Below are positions 11,095 to 22,399 of a DNA stretch of 64,000 bases, one piece after another. The DNA lies in the NCBI GenBank assembly GCA_028023455.1, contig JAQFVV010012495.1, positions 3,616,516 through 3,680,515 on the forward strand, given 5' to 3'. Each line of letters opens with the position of its first letter. Position 1 is the stretch's first letter. The position numbers and the translations under genes are program-made. The notes under the pieces were generated by a model. The model saw nothing but the letters and a program-made list of their open reading frames with translations, searched no databases and was not told where the DNA came from. This DNA comes from Epiperipatus broadwayi (taxonomy: Eukaryota; Onychophora; Udeonychophora; Euonychophora; Peripatidae).

Positions 11095-13463
11095 AACTAT
11101 CTCTAATAATTAGTGCACTTAGCAGTTCATAGCAGTAGTAGGGTCAGGGATTTAAGAATTAAAGATTCCTGAATCGATTGTTAGCTGAACAAAGTGAAAA
11201 AATAATTTCAAGTGTAGCTGTCCTTATTCCAAACAAAAAATAAAAAAAGACCAAGAAGAATAAAAAAATAAAGATGAGTATGTGAAAATTATTCAACCAA
11301 TCCATAAATGTCCATATACATGTATGCATCAGATAGTGGTTCTTTAGTCTATTTATTATAATTTGTGATGCTGTATTTTAATCTCTTGTGGAATAATTTT
11401 TCTTTCTGAGAGACTTCAATTATTTGCCAAATGGTAACTCTCCAATATATTTTATATTGATATAAGCAATCAATACTGGATCATTTTAATCTCTTCTGAA
11501 ATATTTTTATAATATTAACAGAATCTGCCTTCCCTATGGATAGGCATACTCAAGTATATCCCTTTTTTTAAAAAAAAATTATGTTACTATTTATTTTTAT
11601 CACATGTCCAATTCAATAAAGATATACATTTTTATCATATGTTCAATCCAATAAATATATATATTGACGATTATCATCATCATACTGAAGAAGTGGAATA
11701 CCCTACTAACATATTTTCAGAATCTAAAGAAGTAACCTTAAAAGAAATATTTTTCTTGCTGTTATATTATGCCGATAGAGGGAGAAAAAGTCTCTATTTC
11801 ATACAATAAATATGACAGAATATAGAATTATGTACAATTCATTTAACTGTAATAGCCATATTATTATGATGATATGCACTATCTGTTAAATGTTGTAACT
11901 GCATAATAGTGGCTACAACTTTATCTCAACATCTATCTTTCAATCTAGATATCTATCAAGATATAGATATTATTTACGCACAGGAAAATTAAAAAGGTTT
12001 GAAATTTTTCACAGATAGCGATTCGTTGATATTAAAAAAAAAAAGTAAAATAAATTCCAGTTTTAACTGGGGTAATGAGTTTTTAAAAATATATTTGATA
12101 GTACGATTAAATATCTACATCACTGAAATCCATTATAACAATAGATAGTTTAAATAATGAAAACAGTTTTAATTTAAATATTACTATCATTAATACATTA
12201 AGAAGATTAATGTAACAAGACAATTTCATAACAATTTTAACAACAATTGTCTTTATTTCCCTCTCTTGAAAACTTAAGTCATCAATGAAATAGGAAAGAA
12301 TATTCTTTGAGAAATAATCGTATTTCAATGAAAGCTTATATATTTAAATTTCTTGACTTACTTTAATCTAGATACATGGATAATATATGCTCTCCCCTCC
12401 AATACATTTTTTTAATTCTCAAGTGGCTGGGCCATAATGATGCACTGACTATACTCCACATGATTGTAATATTAGCCATCATACTACATATAAAATGTAC
12501 TTAAGGAATGTCGGCACTAATCCCTTCAATGACACTATACTTTCAAAACAGCTTCCTCCCCAGGGTTAAGATTTTATTGATAATTATGTTATTTTATGGT
12601 CTAATATCCAGATTACTTTTTTTCCAATTAAAAGTTTTCTTATAATAATTACCATACATATGTATCATGCCTATGGTCTGGGGTTTGAATCAAATCAGAT
12701 GAACTTAGGAATATTTTAAGATCATAAACAAGCTTAGGAATTTTCTTTCAGGCCCATAATTAATCAATCTAACTATATAGAAGAGATTGATAAATGTGTG
12801 CCTTATTATTATTAAGTAAATAGAAAGGCCCTAATTAGTCTAAATAAAAAATCAAATATAACAATGCAGTCTAGTGGGAGATGAATCGTACTCTTAAAGA
12901 TATCTTTTTTTTTTTTACTTTTCAGTTTGCTTGAAATCTTGTGTTATAAGAAATGTTTCCCATTTATGAGTCAACTTTGTTTAATATGTTTTATTACATA
13001 TTAGATAAACTCTTAAAATCTCCATTTCACCTAACACTTTCATGAAATGTATGAATAAAGACATCTGAAAATTTTAAGATTACGTAACTAGAATATGGAC
13101 TTAGAATAAGATTGCTACATGACTTTAAGATAAATTAATCTTTAATTAAGTTTAAAGCATATATCTGGCTAAAAGTGACGGGATAATATATAACCCCCTA
13201 AATAATTAGTAATAAACATCAATGTAGTTATGATAAAGTAGATGGTATCAGAGTGTGAGTGTAGAAAGTTTGGCTCTCATAAATCAAACATGATGCCGGA
13301 ATATTGTCATGTTAAAAATTTAATGTCAAGAATGTTTGCAGCATGGCTATGGTTTAAAAACTTCAAGGTATTATAATAAATGTAAGAAATATTATCTGAA
13401 TTATTTAATTACATCTTAAATTGGTTTTGATATTATTTGAAAATAAGCTGAAATTAAACTCAC
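11095..13463. other. Unassigned AT-rich intron sequence
   Basis: Apart from short homopolymers and a (gata)-like patch near 11940-11975, I see no recognisable element or exon on either strand. Confidence 0.4.
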
Positions 13464-13560
13464 CTGGCCTATCCCAACTAGTGTGACTATTTTTAATAAA
13501 TAATTGAATATCTGCATCAACATCACATTTTTCCAGAGACTTCCGTACTGCTTCATTCAT
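13464..13560 (-). CDS. PSTPIP1: PSTPIP-like F-BAR adaptor, internal exon (end of F-BAR domain)
   Basis: This 97-nt exon has a tag acceptor (13563-13561) and a gtgag donor below 13464. Phase 0 in, phase 1 out, encoding 32 residues that begin MNEAVRKSLEKCDVDADIQL and end with TSWDRP. The run of a short amphipathic segment, then a Cys-Asp/Asp-Ala-Asp stretch, then an aromatic and a Pro is what PSTPIP1/2 show at the end of the F-BAR coiled coil. It splices in frame to SEDE at the end of the upstream exon and to A-PILYENYY downstream. The initial ATG is internal, not a start. A long palindromic insertion begins within 25 nt of the acceptor. Confidence 0.88.
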
Positions 13561-13570
13561 CTAATATGTA

Positions 13571-14137
13571 TATAAATAAATTTTACTAATATCAAAATTG
13601 GAAAGGAATAAAAATCCTTATGCTGCTCTTCCATAAAATAATACTCAGAAAATAACAATAATTCTTTACAACAGCTATATAATCAAATAACAATTTTATA
13701 CATAAAAAGCTTTTTTCAGCATCTGCTTTGGTGCCCTTTTCAAATGTTACTAATCTATTTAACGTTAACGAATCACCTGGCATAAAACCATCCAGTGTCC
13801 AATAATGGAATTAAAACAAACAATAATAATGCATGTAATATTGTTTGACATATTATTACTTGATATACAATTGAATATTTGCAGATTATTCGATTATATC
13901 ATAAGGGTTTGATTTGTCAAATTATATTATATGCATTATTTTTGTTTGTTTTAATTCCATTATTGGACACTGGATGGTTTTATGTCAGTTGATTCGTTAA
14001 CGTTAAATAGATTAGTAACATTTGAAAAGGGCACCAAAGCAGGTGCTGAAAAAAGCTTTTTATGTATAAAATTATTATTTGATTATATAACTGTTGTAAA
14101 GAATTATTATTATTTTCTGATTATTATAAATAAATTT
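13571..14137. mobile_element. Palindromic element with 13-bp target-site duplication, next to PSTPIP exon
   Basis: The perfect direct repeat tataaataaattt occurs at 13571-13583 and 14125-14137. Inside are arms of about 200 bp (13638-13834 and 13931-14124) with only scattered mismatches, so both arms encode mirror-image open frames starting near gattcgttaacgttaaatag. Those frames have no known similarity and are a side effect of the repeat. The spacer is about 95 bp. The left duplication begins 11 nt from the first base of the exon at 13560. Confidence 0.85.
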
Positions 14138-14435
14138 ATACACATAGTATATACATCTCCTCCCCTCTGCTTGTTTGACTTATTGAAATAAGACAAATGG
14201 AGAGTGGCACTACTGTACAGAGAATAAATGAAAACTTTTTATGTGTAAAACATATATAGTAAATCAAACAAAGATATATAACAAATATAGAACAAATCAT
14301 TATGTAAATATTACAAAGCTACTAGAATTTAGTTATGAACTTAAATTCTGTTTGAATTCACAACAAAAATGTGTATGAAGATAAATGTTTATTGTTAAAA
14401 ATAAACAAATACATATTTCATTTATTAATAAATTG

Positions 14436-14847
14436 TTATGAATATATTAAATAATCTCAATATTCTTTTAAATTTATATAAATAAAGATACAATAAAAGA
14501 CAAATGATTCCCAAGATGCATTTCATGCTGAATGGCATTCATCAATTTGTCCAGGTCACTAACTTTCATATATATCTTTATTATATGAAAAATATTTATC
14601 TATATTAAATAATTACATTTTGTCTTTTATATCTTTATTTATATGAATTTAAAAAAAAGTGGTAATATTGAGGCTATTTAATTATATATAAGAGATAGTA
14701 ACCTGGACCAACTGATGAGTGCTGGTTCATTATGAAATGCATCTTGGGGGTCATTTGCCTTTTATTGTATCTTTATTTATATGACTTTATTTATATGAAT
14801 TTAAAAGAATATGTGGTAATATTGGGTTATTTAATATATTCATAAAG
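14436..14847. mobile_element. Palindromic element, family B-related, 412 bp
   Basis: Arms: left from atgaatatattaaataa, then aatattcttttaaattta, gatacaataaaagacaaatg and aagatgcatttcatg, mirrored on the right up to ttatttaatatattcat. The inner part includes acctggaccaactgatgagt, which also occurs in the family B palindromes at 28.1-29.3 and 48.7 kb. No clear target-site duplication. Confidence 0.75.
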
Positions 14848-15259
14848 ATATTACACGTGGGAAAAAGAAATGTGAATAATTGTGTTTCATTTTAAAAAAT
14901 CAGATATATTAATCTTTAATTGAGTTATGAAATTTATATCTGTGCTAGAGATAATTTCTAGTTTAGAAAATGATTAATAATAATCATTACTATATTTATC
15001 TAAAGTGAATGGTGTCAAAAATGTGGGTTGAGTTAATTTGATACTTGTATAATTCAAAATGTGATTATTTAATATATAAATTGCTCTTTATTGAGCTTAC
15101 TGTGACATAATATAAAATCATAGTTTTAAATTCATAAGTTGTTATGATTTTAATTACTGCCCTGTACAATTTAATAGAGTGATGAATTTTGAAATTCGAA
15201 GTCCAAAAGATCACAATTTCAGTTTGAATTTCATATGAATTTATGAGCAAGAAACCATT

Positions 15260-16205
15260 TGATTTTTTCCAGAGATGGCACTTTAATGCTTTGAAGAATA
15301 ATAAGAAAAAATAAAAAAAAACTAAAGAATGAATAAAAGATAGAAAAAAAGATGTAGAGATTATAAACAGAAGGAAAGGTTATGAGTAATAGCTTCTTAA
15401 ACAAAAAAACAAAAATAGTTAAAATAGAAATGGAATGAACTTAATAAAAAATTAATGGAGAAATAAGAAAAAAGTGAATATTATACCAGTAAATACAAAT
15501 AGAAGAAAATAGGCAGATAGAGAAGAACTTGGTAAAAATTACTTAATGAATTTTAAATGAAAACTTTGCATGAAAAAGAATTGATATGATTCATTAGAAA
15601 TCTTAATTTATGAGGAAAATGTACAGAATGATGAATGCAAATATTGAATAGTATAAGTAGACAGAACAAAGGAAAAGCAAAAGAATTAGATGTTATAATT
15701 TCTGAAATGATAATAGAAATGAGAAAATATGCAAAGTTAACTTTAAGAGAAAATTTTAATAAAATTATATATTAAGATTCCAGATGAATGGAAAAGAGGG
15801 AAAAGTAGATTATCTGAAATAAAAAAATTTACATTTTTAAATAGCTACAGATTATGAATAATAATTTCCATAGTTTATAAACTATTACATAATCTTAAAA
15901 TTATAGGTTAGAACTAAAATGCTTAAAAAATTAAAATTTTGTGAAGAAATTCAGAATGGATTTTGCCCAGGGAGAAGGATAATGGATGATTTGTCTATAA
16001 GTCTCAGTTAATTGAAATGTCTTATAAAATAAAAATAAAAGGTTAGCATTTTTTAGATAAAGAAAAGACTTATGATAGAATGGATAGAAACAGATTGTAG
16101 GAAGTCTTGAAAATTTGAGAAAATATTTCAGGTTGCTAATAATAATTTTGAATTTTTATAAGGAAATGAAAAAGTTCCACTTTTATCTAAGTCACTAGTT
16201 ATAAA
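15260..16205 (+). mobile_element. CR1/L2-like LINE, reverse transcriptase fragment
   Basis: This purine-rich stretch reads, in shifting frames, IPDEWKRGKS at about 15778, SIVYKLLHNL, and KFCEEIQNGFCPGRRIMDDL near 15935-15990. Those are blocks of a non-LTR reverse transcriptase (P-x-x-W, Y-K-L, Q-N-G-F-x-x-G-R-x-x-x-D-x-L). A worn catalytic block follows. It ends where a palindromic element is inserted. Confidence 0.6.
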
Positions 16206-16208
16206 GAT

Positions 16209-16980
16209 AATAAATATATTAAGCCAATAAACATCACATGATTACCATTTCTTATGCTTGCTTATAACTGTTATTAAAACAGGCAAAACTCACTATATGT
16301 ATTGCCACACACAGCAAGCTAGAGTAATCAATGGATGCAAGAAGGCTTGTGCATAAAATCCCCATCTAGTGCCTACTCATTCAATATCCCCAGACTAGTT
16401 TCTGGTTTGTGGCCTTTGTCAGTGAGGAGCTTTGTATCTGAGAGCACTGCACCTAGATCTTAGGATTTAATGCAACTCTCTAGCAGTCATCTTTTATCTC
16501 CACTTAACTACAAAACTATGAGTCTTAAATTGAAAACACCACAATATTTTCAATCCAAGCTCTTTAGCTCATATAGTCATATAGGTCTGAACTCAGTTCA
16601 GCACTTATACATTTTGGTGTCTTTGGTTCTTTAATAACCAAAATGTGTAGGTATTGAAATGAGTTCAGATCTATATGACTATATGATTCTAATGAGCTTG
16701 GATTGAAAATATTAAGGTCTTTTCAATTTAAGACTCATGGTTTTGTATTTAAGTGGAGATAAAATGTGGCTGCTAGAGGGTTGCATTCTAGGTGTAGTTC
16801 TCTCAGATCCAAGGCTCCTCACTAATGAAGGCCACAAGCCAGAAACTAGTCTGGGGATATTGGATGAGTAGACACTAGATGGGGATTTTATGCACATGCC
16901 TTCTGGCATCCATTAATTACTCCAGCTTGCTGTGTGTGGCAATACGTATAGTGAGTTTTGCCTGTTTTAATAAATATATT
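16209..16980. mobile_element. Large palindromic element, family C (about 350-bp arms)
   Basis: Left arm about 16265-16610, right arm about 16640-16968, meeting at a small hairpin near 16610-16640 (cattttggtg...aaccaaaatg). Arms share gcttgtgcataaaatcccca, ctcatccaatatccccagac, ctagtttctggcttgtggcc and tgaggagccttggatctgag. Flanking direct repeats aataaatatatt lie at 16209-16220 and 16969-16980 (12 bp). The left end carries about 45 extra bases (aacatcacatgattaccatt) that the right end lacks. A 65-codon frame at 16909-16712 (minus) lies within the repeat and is not a gene. Confidence 0.85.
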
Positions 16981-16989
16981 ACTAATATT

Positions 16990-17655
16990 CTAAGGAAAAA
17001 AATATGATATTAGCAAAGTCTTGATCAAACCAACTTGTCAATAAACAACAACTACTAAATATACAGCTTGGACTATGTGAAATAATATTTATAAAGAAAT
17101 AATTTCCCAATGTGCATATTGTAAGAATTATTTACAAGACGTACTTTCTAGAAGCAATAGTTTCAGTAATTTATTTGTAGGATTACTAAAATTATTACAA
17201 TTTACATCTTAAACTTGATTTGATTTGATCAATACTTTATAGTAATGGCTGCTAATATAATATTTCATAACTTTTGACTATCAATGATTGATTTACTATC
17301 CATATAAAAATATGAAGTTAAGATAAAAGTGGTCCATTTTTTGTCTGCTTAATAAATTATAATTTGCATTGGTTAAAGAGAAAGTGTTATTCATAAATTT
17401 ATTAAGATGATTTTAGAAAGTCTGACGTGTAAATTATTATGGTATATATATTGAAAGATTATTTCTTTATAAATATTGTATATGTGTGTGTGAATGTGTG
17501 GTAGATAAATAAAACAGGTTTTAAAAAAACCTTCACAAGCTAAAGACTTCTTCTGCGTCTATCTAAGAAAAAGACAATATTTACTATGTTAGTTCAATAT
17601 TGCTTATGAAGATTTAATTTCCTTTCTTATTTTATCCTCTAGTTAATATATATAA
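16990..17655. other. Unassigned AT-rich intron sequence
   Basis: No element recognised between the two family C copies. Confidence 0.4.
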
Positions 17656-17661
17656 AATCAG

Positions 17662-18008
17662 AAGAAATAATATAAACATCACATGATCACCATTTCTTAT
17701 GTTTGCTCTTAACTGTTATTAAAACAGGCAAAATTCTCTATACGTATTGCCACTCAATGCAAGCCAGAGTAATTAATGGATGCCAGAAGGCTTGTGCATA
17801 AAATCCCCATCTAGTGCCTACTCATCCAATATCCTCAGACTAGTTTCTGGCTTGTGGCCTTCATCAGTGAGGAGCCTTGGATCTGAGAGCACTGCATGTA
17901 GATCTACATAAGCCTTCTGCACAAGCCTTCTGGCATTCATTGATTACTCTGGCTTGCACTGAGTGGCAATATGTATAAAGAGTTTTGTTTGTTTTAAGAA
18001 ATAATATA
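17662..18008. mobile_element. Family C palindrome, internally deleted, 13-bp target-site duplication
   Basis: The same left arm as the 16.2-kb copy (17675 to about 17905) is joined to only the distal part of the right arm (from about 17907). The perfect direct repeat aagaaataatata flanks it (17662-17674 and 17996-18008). The left end starts aacatcacatgatcaccatt, the right end finishes gttttgtttgtttt. Confidence 0.85.
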
Positions 18009-18009
18009 C

Positions 18010-18830
18010 AATGGAGTCATGAATTATACTATGTTATCCAATGAAAGATATTTGGCAGCTATTTTTTCTTTCTCTGAGCAGCATACGCGATTACATATGT
18101 ATTAATAAAATTTTGTCAGTTTATGTGGAATGCACATATATTTTATTTTTCTTTTATTAGCCTTTCCAAATTTGACATGGTGCATTTTGCATTATAAAAT
18201 ATTATCTGAGCATAGTGCTAAAAGATTTTACAAAATTTTAGAATAGACTAAAAGTTTGTTTTAAAAATGTTAAAATTATTAGGGAGATGTAATTTCTTGA
18301 TAACAAGTTTGCTATTATGTTCTTATAAAAGAAAAAAAATTATTAAAAAATAATAATACTGCCTAGAGAGTATTTATTTTATTTTACAAATAAAAATGCA
18401 ACAGTTAATTTTCTTTCTTTTTCTTATTGCTTCAGTGAATGCATGAGTGGACACATATTTAATAAAATGTCTTAATCTCTCCTTAATTTATTATTAAAAA
18501 CAATGTATGTAGTGTCAAAAACCAATGAAAAGATTGGTTTTTGATGCTATATAACTCAGTGGGAAATAGTTATTTCCGCTTTGCAATTACAGAATATTTA
18601 GAAGTTACAATTATTTATTTATTATTAGTTTTACAATTTTGTTTACATTGCAATCTTTATTTATATTATTACTATACCCATAAAGAAGGGCCATGTTGTA
18701 TTTAGGTGCATGTTGAAAAGTACTGCACACTTGTAATTTAATAAACAAAAGAAATGTTATTCCAATCATGGTTTATCAACAAAATGTTAGCTATTATATG
18801 TTATATACATTTAATGTGAGGCGAGCGTTG
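18010..18830. other. Unassigned intron sequence with a small hairpin
   Basis: At about 18507-18552, gtagtgtcaaaaaccaat and attggtttttgatgctat form a short hairpin. Nothing else recognised. Confidence 0.4.
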
Positions 18831-18831
18831 A

Positions 18832-19306
18832 ACAAAATATACCATAGTTGTATTTTTATACTGGACTATTTCCATCATCTAATATGTGTATTGAATGTCT
18901 TTAGAAAAATTAACTTTATTTAAATATTCCAAATACATTCAATTATTAGTAATAACACATCAAACAGGTTAGTATATGCACAATGTTTCGAGAGGTATTA
19001 TTCTCCCCTCTTCTTCATGTGTTGCTGGCCTGACTAGTGATAGTACTAGCATGGGATTTGAACCTGGACCCTTAGATTCTTGAGTATGGTTAGAGTGTTA
19101 CCTTAAAATTCAATACTCAGGTTTGAATCCCATGCTAACTTGTTTGATGTACTATTACTAACAATTGAATGTATTTGGAATATTTAAATAATGTTAAATT
19201 TTTCTAAAGACAATCAATACACATATTAGATGGTGGAAATAGTCCAATATAAAAATACAACTAGAACACCATCATCACAAACTTTTAGAAAAACACAAAA
19301 TATACC
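18832..19306. mobile_element. Head-to-head pair of family A SINEs forming a palindrome, 12-bp target-site duplication
   Basis: Left half is a family A SINE on the minus strand and right half one on the plus strand, fused at their tRNA-like heads near 19080-19110 (tggttagagtgttacc). B-box-like ggtttgaatcccatgc is on the right and its mirror gcatgggatttgaacctgg on the left. The left half keeps the conserved gagaggtattattctcccct block, which the right half has lost. Outer arms share ttggaatatttaaataatg, attagatggtggaaatagtc and ccaatataaaaatacaact. The perfect 12-bp direct repeat acaaaatatacc flanks it at 18832-18843 and 19295-19306. Confidence 0.8.
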
Positions 19307-19572
19307 GGAGTTCCACAGCTTCACTGTATAATATGCTCAAAACTTTGAAATAAATTCTATGATATATAAAATACCAATATACAAAAATAAATAAAATCTA
19401 AAGCCAGTTTTCAGCATGACTGTCATTCTGAATAGCATTTCATATTTAAACATTTAAAAAACAAACCTCATTGTCATACAATATTAACATTCCCACATGA
19501 ATGACCAACATTCCATAAATTTATGTTCATTAACACAATATTTATAATGTTTATTTAATAACTTATTCATCA

Positions 19573-19860
19573 TATTTATAAAATATGCTTTTTTGATTTT
19601 TCTTTTTTTCAAATCGTTTTCCATTAGCAAAATAAAAACATCCATTACAAATAACATAATGTTCTGCAAATAGATTTAAATCTATCCACAGATTATTTAT
19701 ATAATTAGTTATGTTATTCTATGGATAGATTTAAATCTCTATTCGCAGTATATTCTGTTATTTGTAATGGAAGGTTTGCTTTGACAATGTTTTTTTTTTT
19801 TTTTGCATGTGGAAAATGATTTGAGAAAGAGAAAAATCAAAAAAGCATATTTTATACATA
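19573..19860. mobile_element. Palindromic element beside PSTPIP exon
   Basis: Arms of about 120 bp run inward from tataaaatatgctttttt (left, 19576) and its mirror aaaaaagcatattttata (right, ends about 19855). Other matched blocks are ccattacaaataacata / gttatttgtaatgg and tagatttaaatctat. The right end is 50 bp from the donor of the exon at 19910-20008. No target-site duplication found. Confidence 0.75.
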
Positions 19861-19909
19861 AATAGACATTTTTTTGATGTATAATTATTTCTTTTAGGTT
19901 TTACATTAC

Positions 19910-20008
19910 CTCATCTTCACTAACACAATTTCCTGAGCTAATATTGGCAGTCATCCATAAACAATTTCGTAGAAACTTAATTCGTTCTTCTTCCATTTGT
20001 TGAAATAT
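19910..20008 (-). CDS. PSTPIP1: PSTPIP-like F-BAR adaptor, internal exon (F-BAR helix)
   Basis: This 99-nt exon encodes 33 residues (IFQQMEEERIKFLRNCLWMT... ending NCVSEDE). Both boundaries are phase 0, with a ttgtag acceptor (to 20009) and a gtaatg donor below 19910. The motif FQxxEEERIxFLRNxLW is the hallmark of the last long helix of F-BAR domains (PSTPIP, PACSIN, FCHo families). The following Cys-Val-x-(D/E)DE favours PSTPIP. It continues in frame from the exon ending MAVGCE and into MNEAVRKSLE. A 290-bp palindrome lies about 50 bp past its donor. Confidence 0.9.
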
Positions 20009-20019
20009 CTACAATTAGA

Positions 20020-22390
20020 AAAAAGTTTTAAATAATTTATTTAGACAAATATACAAGATAATATATATAATCCTAATGTACACACTCAGGTAATGATTAG
20101 AACTACTTATTTTCATGCACCACAAATGAATTTATAATAATCTAAATCTTTATTATAATAGACTCATGAATTTATAAGGTGACAATGAGCCTATGCATTG
20201 ATATGTATTTTATTTGGTAAATAAAAAATTCAATAAATAAATTATCTATTATTTAGTGAATGTGTAGTTTGGAATATGCAAATCAATACTTTCGACAGAA
20301 AGTAATTTGTATAATAGATAAATCAAATGATGCATAAATTAATAATAAGATATGTTTATTAAGATAATAACACAAAATTAATTCAACAATTGTGAAAATA
20401 ATCCATTGTATTATTATAAATTATAAATAATAACATAGCTTAAACCATGGCATATGCACTGTACAGATGGAACACTTTTAAATTGAATACTCTTCTTTCC
20501 AAACACAAGATAAAGTATTTTTAAAAGATAAAATGAATCCACTCTATCTTTTTCACCCAAGCTATATGTATGGTGCAATATAAGTATTATATTTACATTG
20601 TATTCTTATAATCTGTTCATAATAGATCACAATTACTAAAATGCAATCTACATCTTAAAAATTTTTAAACATGCATGTTCAGAAGAGGGTTAATATATAT
20701 AATCTTTCACACAGTATGAAATTTTTTTTAATATCTTTTATATCTCTAGATCAAGTAATGCTTTCATCACAATAATTATTTTTATATATTTAAAATAAAC
20801 CTTAAATGTTAACTACATTTTTAATTTTTTATTTGTTTTCTAAACATTACATCAATAATCAATTTAGTCTACTAATTAAGTACTTATCAAATAATACAAA
20901 CTGCATTAATAATTTAAATTTTAAAAGAAAGAAATTTGATAGATATCTATCAGCGTATTATTATTCTTTTGAATATTGAAGAGAAACTGAAAGTTAGTTT
21001 AGCAAAGAATTTTAGAAATTATTTGTTTATATTAGCATTTGTTACCAAGGTCAACATTTTAACATTCAGATTGCAGATTCATTTTTCCACAATGTTTTCT
21101 TTTTTTTAGCATTCCCACAATGATAATCAATAATGTAGGATTCCATGGGCATCATTAATAGATGGTATCCAACTATTCCTTTTTATTAAATGCTACGATT
21201 CATATCAAATCCAATGGTTTAATGGCTTCAAATGATTCAGCATAGTATTTGTTAATATTGTTCATTTAATTTATCCTTGCAGACATTAAATGAGAACTCA
21301 CACTTTCTCCTTTGTAGTCTCTACTCAAAGTACATTATAGTTTTTATCAAAATCACCGTAATATTGAAGAAAAGGAGATAAAATAAACAAAATCTTTCCA
21401 AAGAAAAAGAAAGTGTTCTATTTTTGCTGAGTTTTTCCATTACCTGACAACGTATTCTTTAAGCTAGCTTGTGAACCATGAATTTTCTTTCTGTTAATCC
21501 CAACAAAGTCTATTATTATTATTTGATATGACAAAGCAAATATTTTATTTTTATTTTCACTTAAATAAATCATTCATTCATTCTGCATTCATTCTAAATT
21601 GAATTTATATTAAACACAAATGATTTCTAATTGTTTTCTTTATTTATCTCTAGACTATAGACAGATAATACTGATAGATGTGCATGTCACTATATATATA
21701 TATGCATTTAATTTGATCCCATTATTCCTTTACTAAAATATAGTTAAAATACTTTTATTTTAAATAATAATAAAAAAAAACTAAATATTTGTGATGAGAT
21801 TTTTTATATTCTATAATATTAGTCAAATTGAGTCTGAATCTGATGCAACATTTCTCACATAAAATAATGCTTAAAGCAAACTGAGGTGATAATTTAGTAT
21901 TTTGTATATTATCATACAAATAATAATTAAAATAATAATAAAAATATGAATATATCGGCTATAGAAAAGCATTTACTGCAACTAAAAGGAGATCCTTTGA
22001 AGCCTTAAATGAACTTAGCAGAGCAAAATTCATATTTACTCTACATGTTTTTGTCATTGCAGTTTTATTACTATATGATTATTCACATATAAACAAACAT
22101 GGATGGGCTGCTCATCAACATGCATCAGCCATAATGATGAATTCACTTCTGAGTATAAGATCAAAAAACATTGTGATCTTTCTTGTTAACTGAAAGTTGT
22201 TAACTGAAATAAATATCAGTTGAATTTTCTGGAAAGCAGATTAAATATGTATGTCAATGATATTTTTTTCTTGTAGAAATTTAATGCCAGATAGGACTAA
22301 ATTATAGCGTTTGCTAAAGCAGATGGTGCTAAAAATCTTTGCCTGTACACCAGGTTGTCATTCAATGCCAATCTTGATTCAGGTATCTGA
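20020..22390. other. Unassigned AT-rich intron sequence
   Basis: Extremely AT-rich, with a (TA)n run near 21690-21705. No exon, tRNA-like head or long inverted repeat was recognised on either strand. Confidence 0.4.
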
Positions 22391-22399
22391 AAATACAGT

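Noticed and set aside
13592-14191. Two nearly identical 63-69 codon frames in opposite orientation (DSLTLNRLVTFEKGTKA)
   Set aside because: They are mirror images created by the palindrome at 13571-14137; no family match and no start-site support.
16712-16909. 65-codon minus-strand frame with few Lys and balanced composition
   Set aside because: It lies wholly inside the right arm of the family C palindrome, and the other arm and other copies break it. It is repeat sequence, not a gene.
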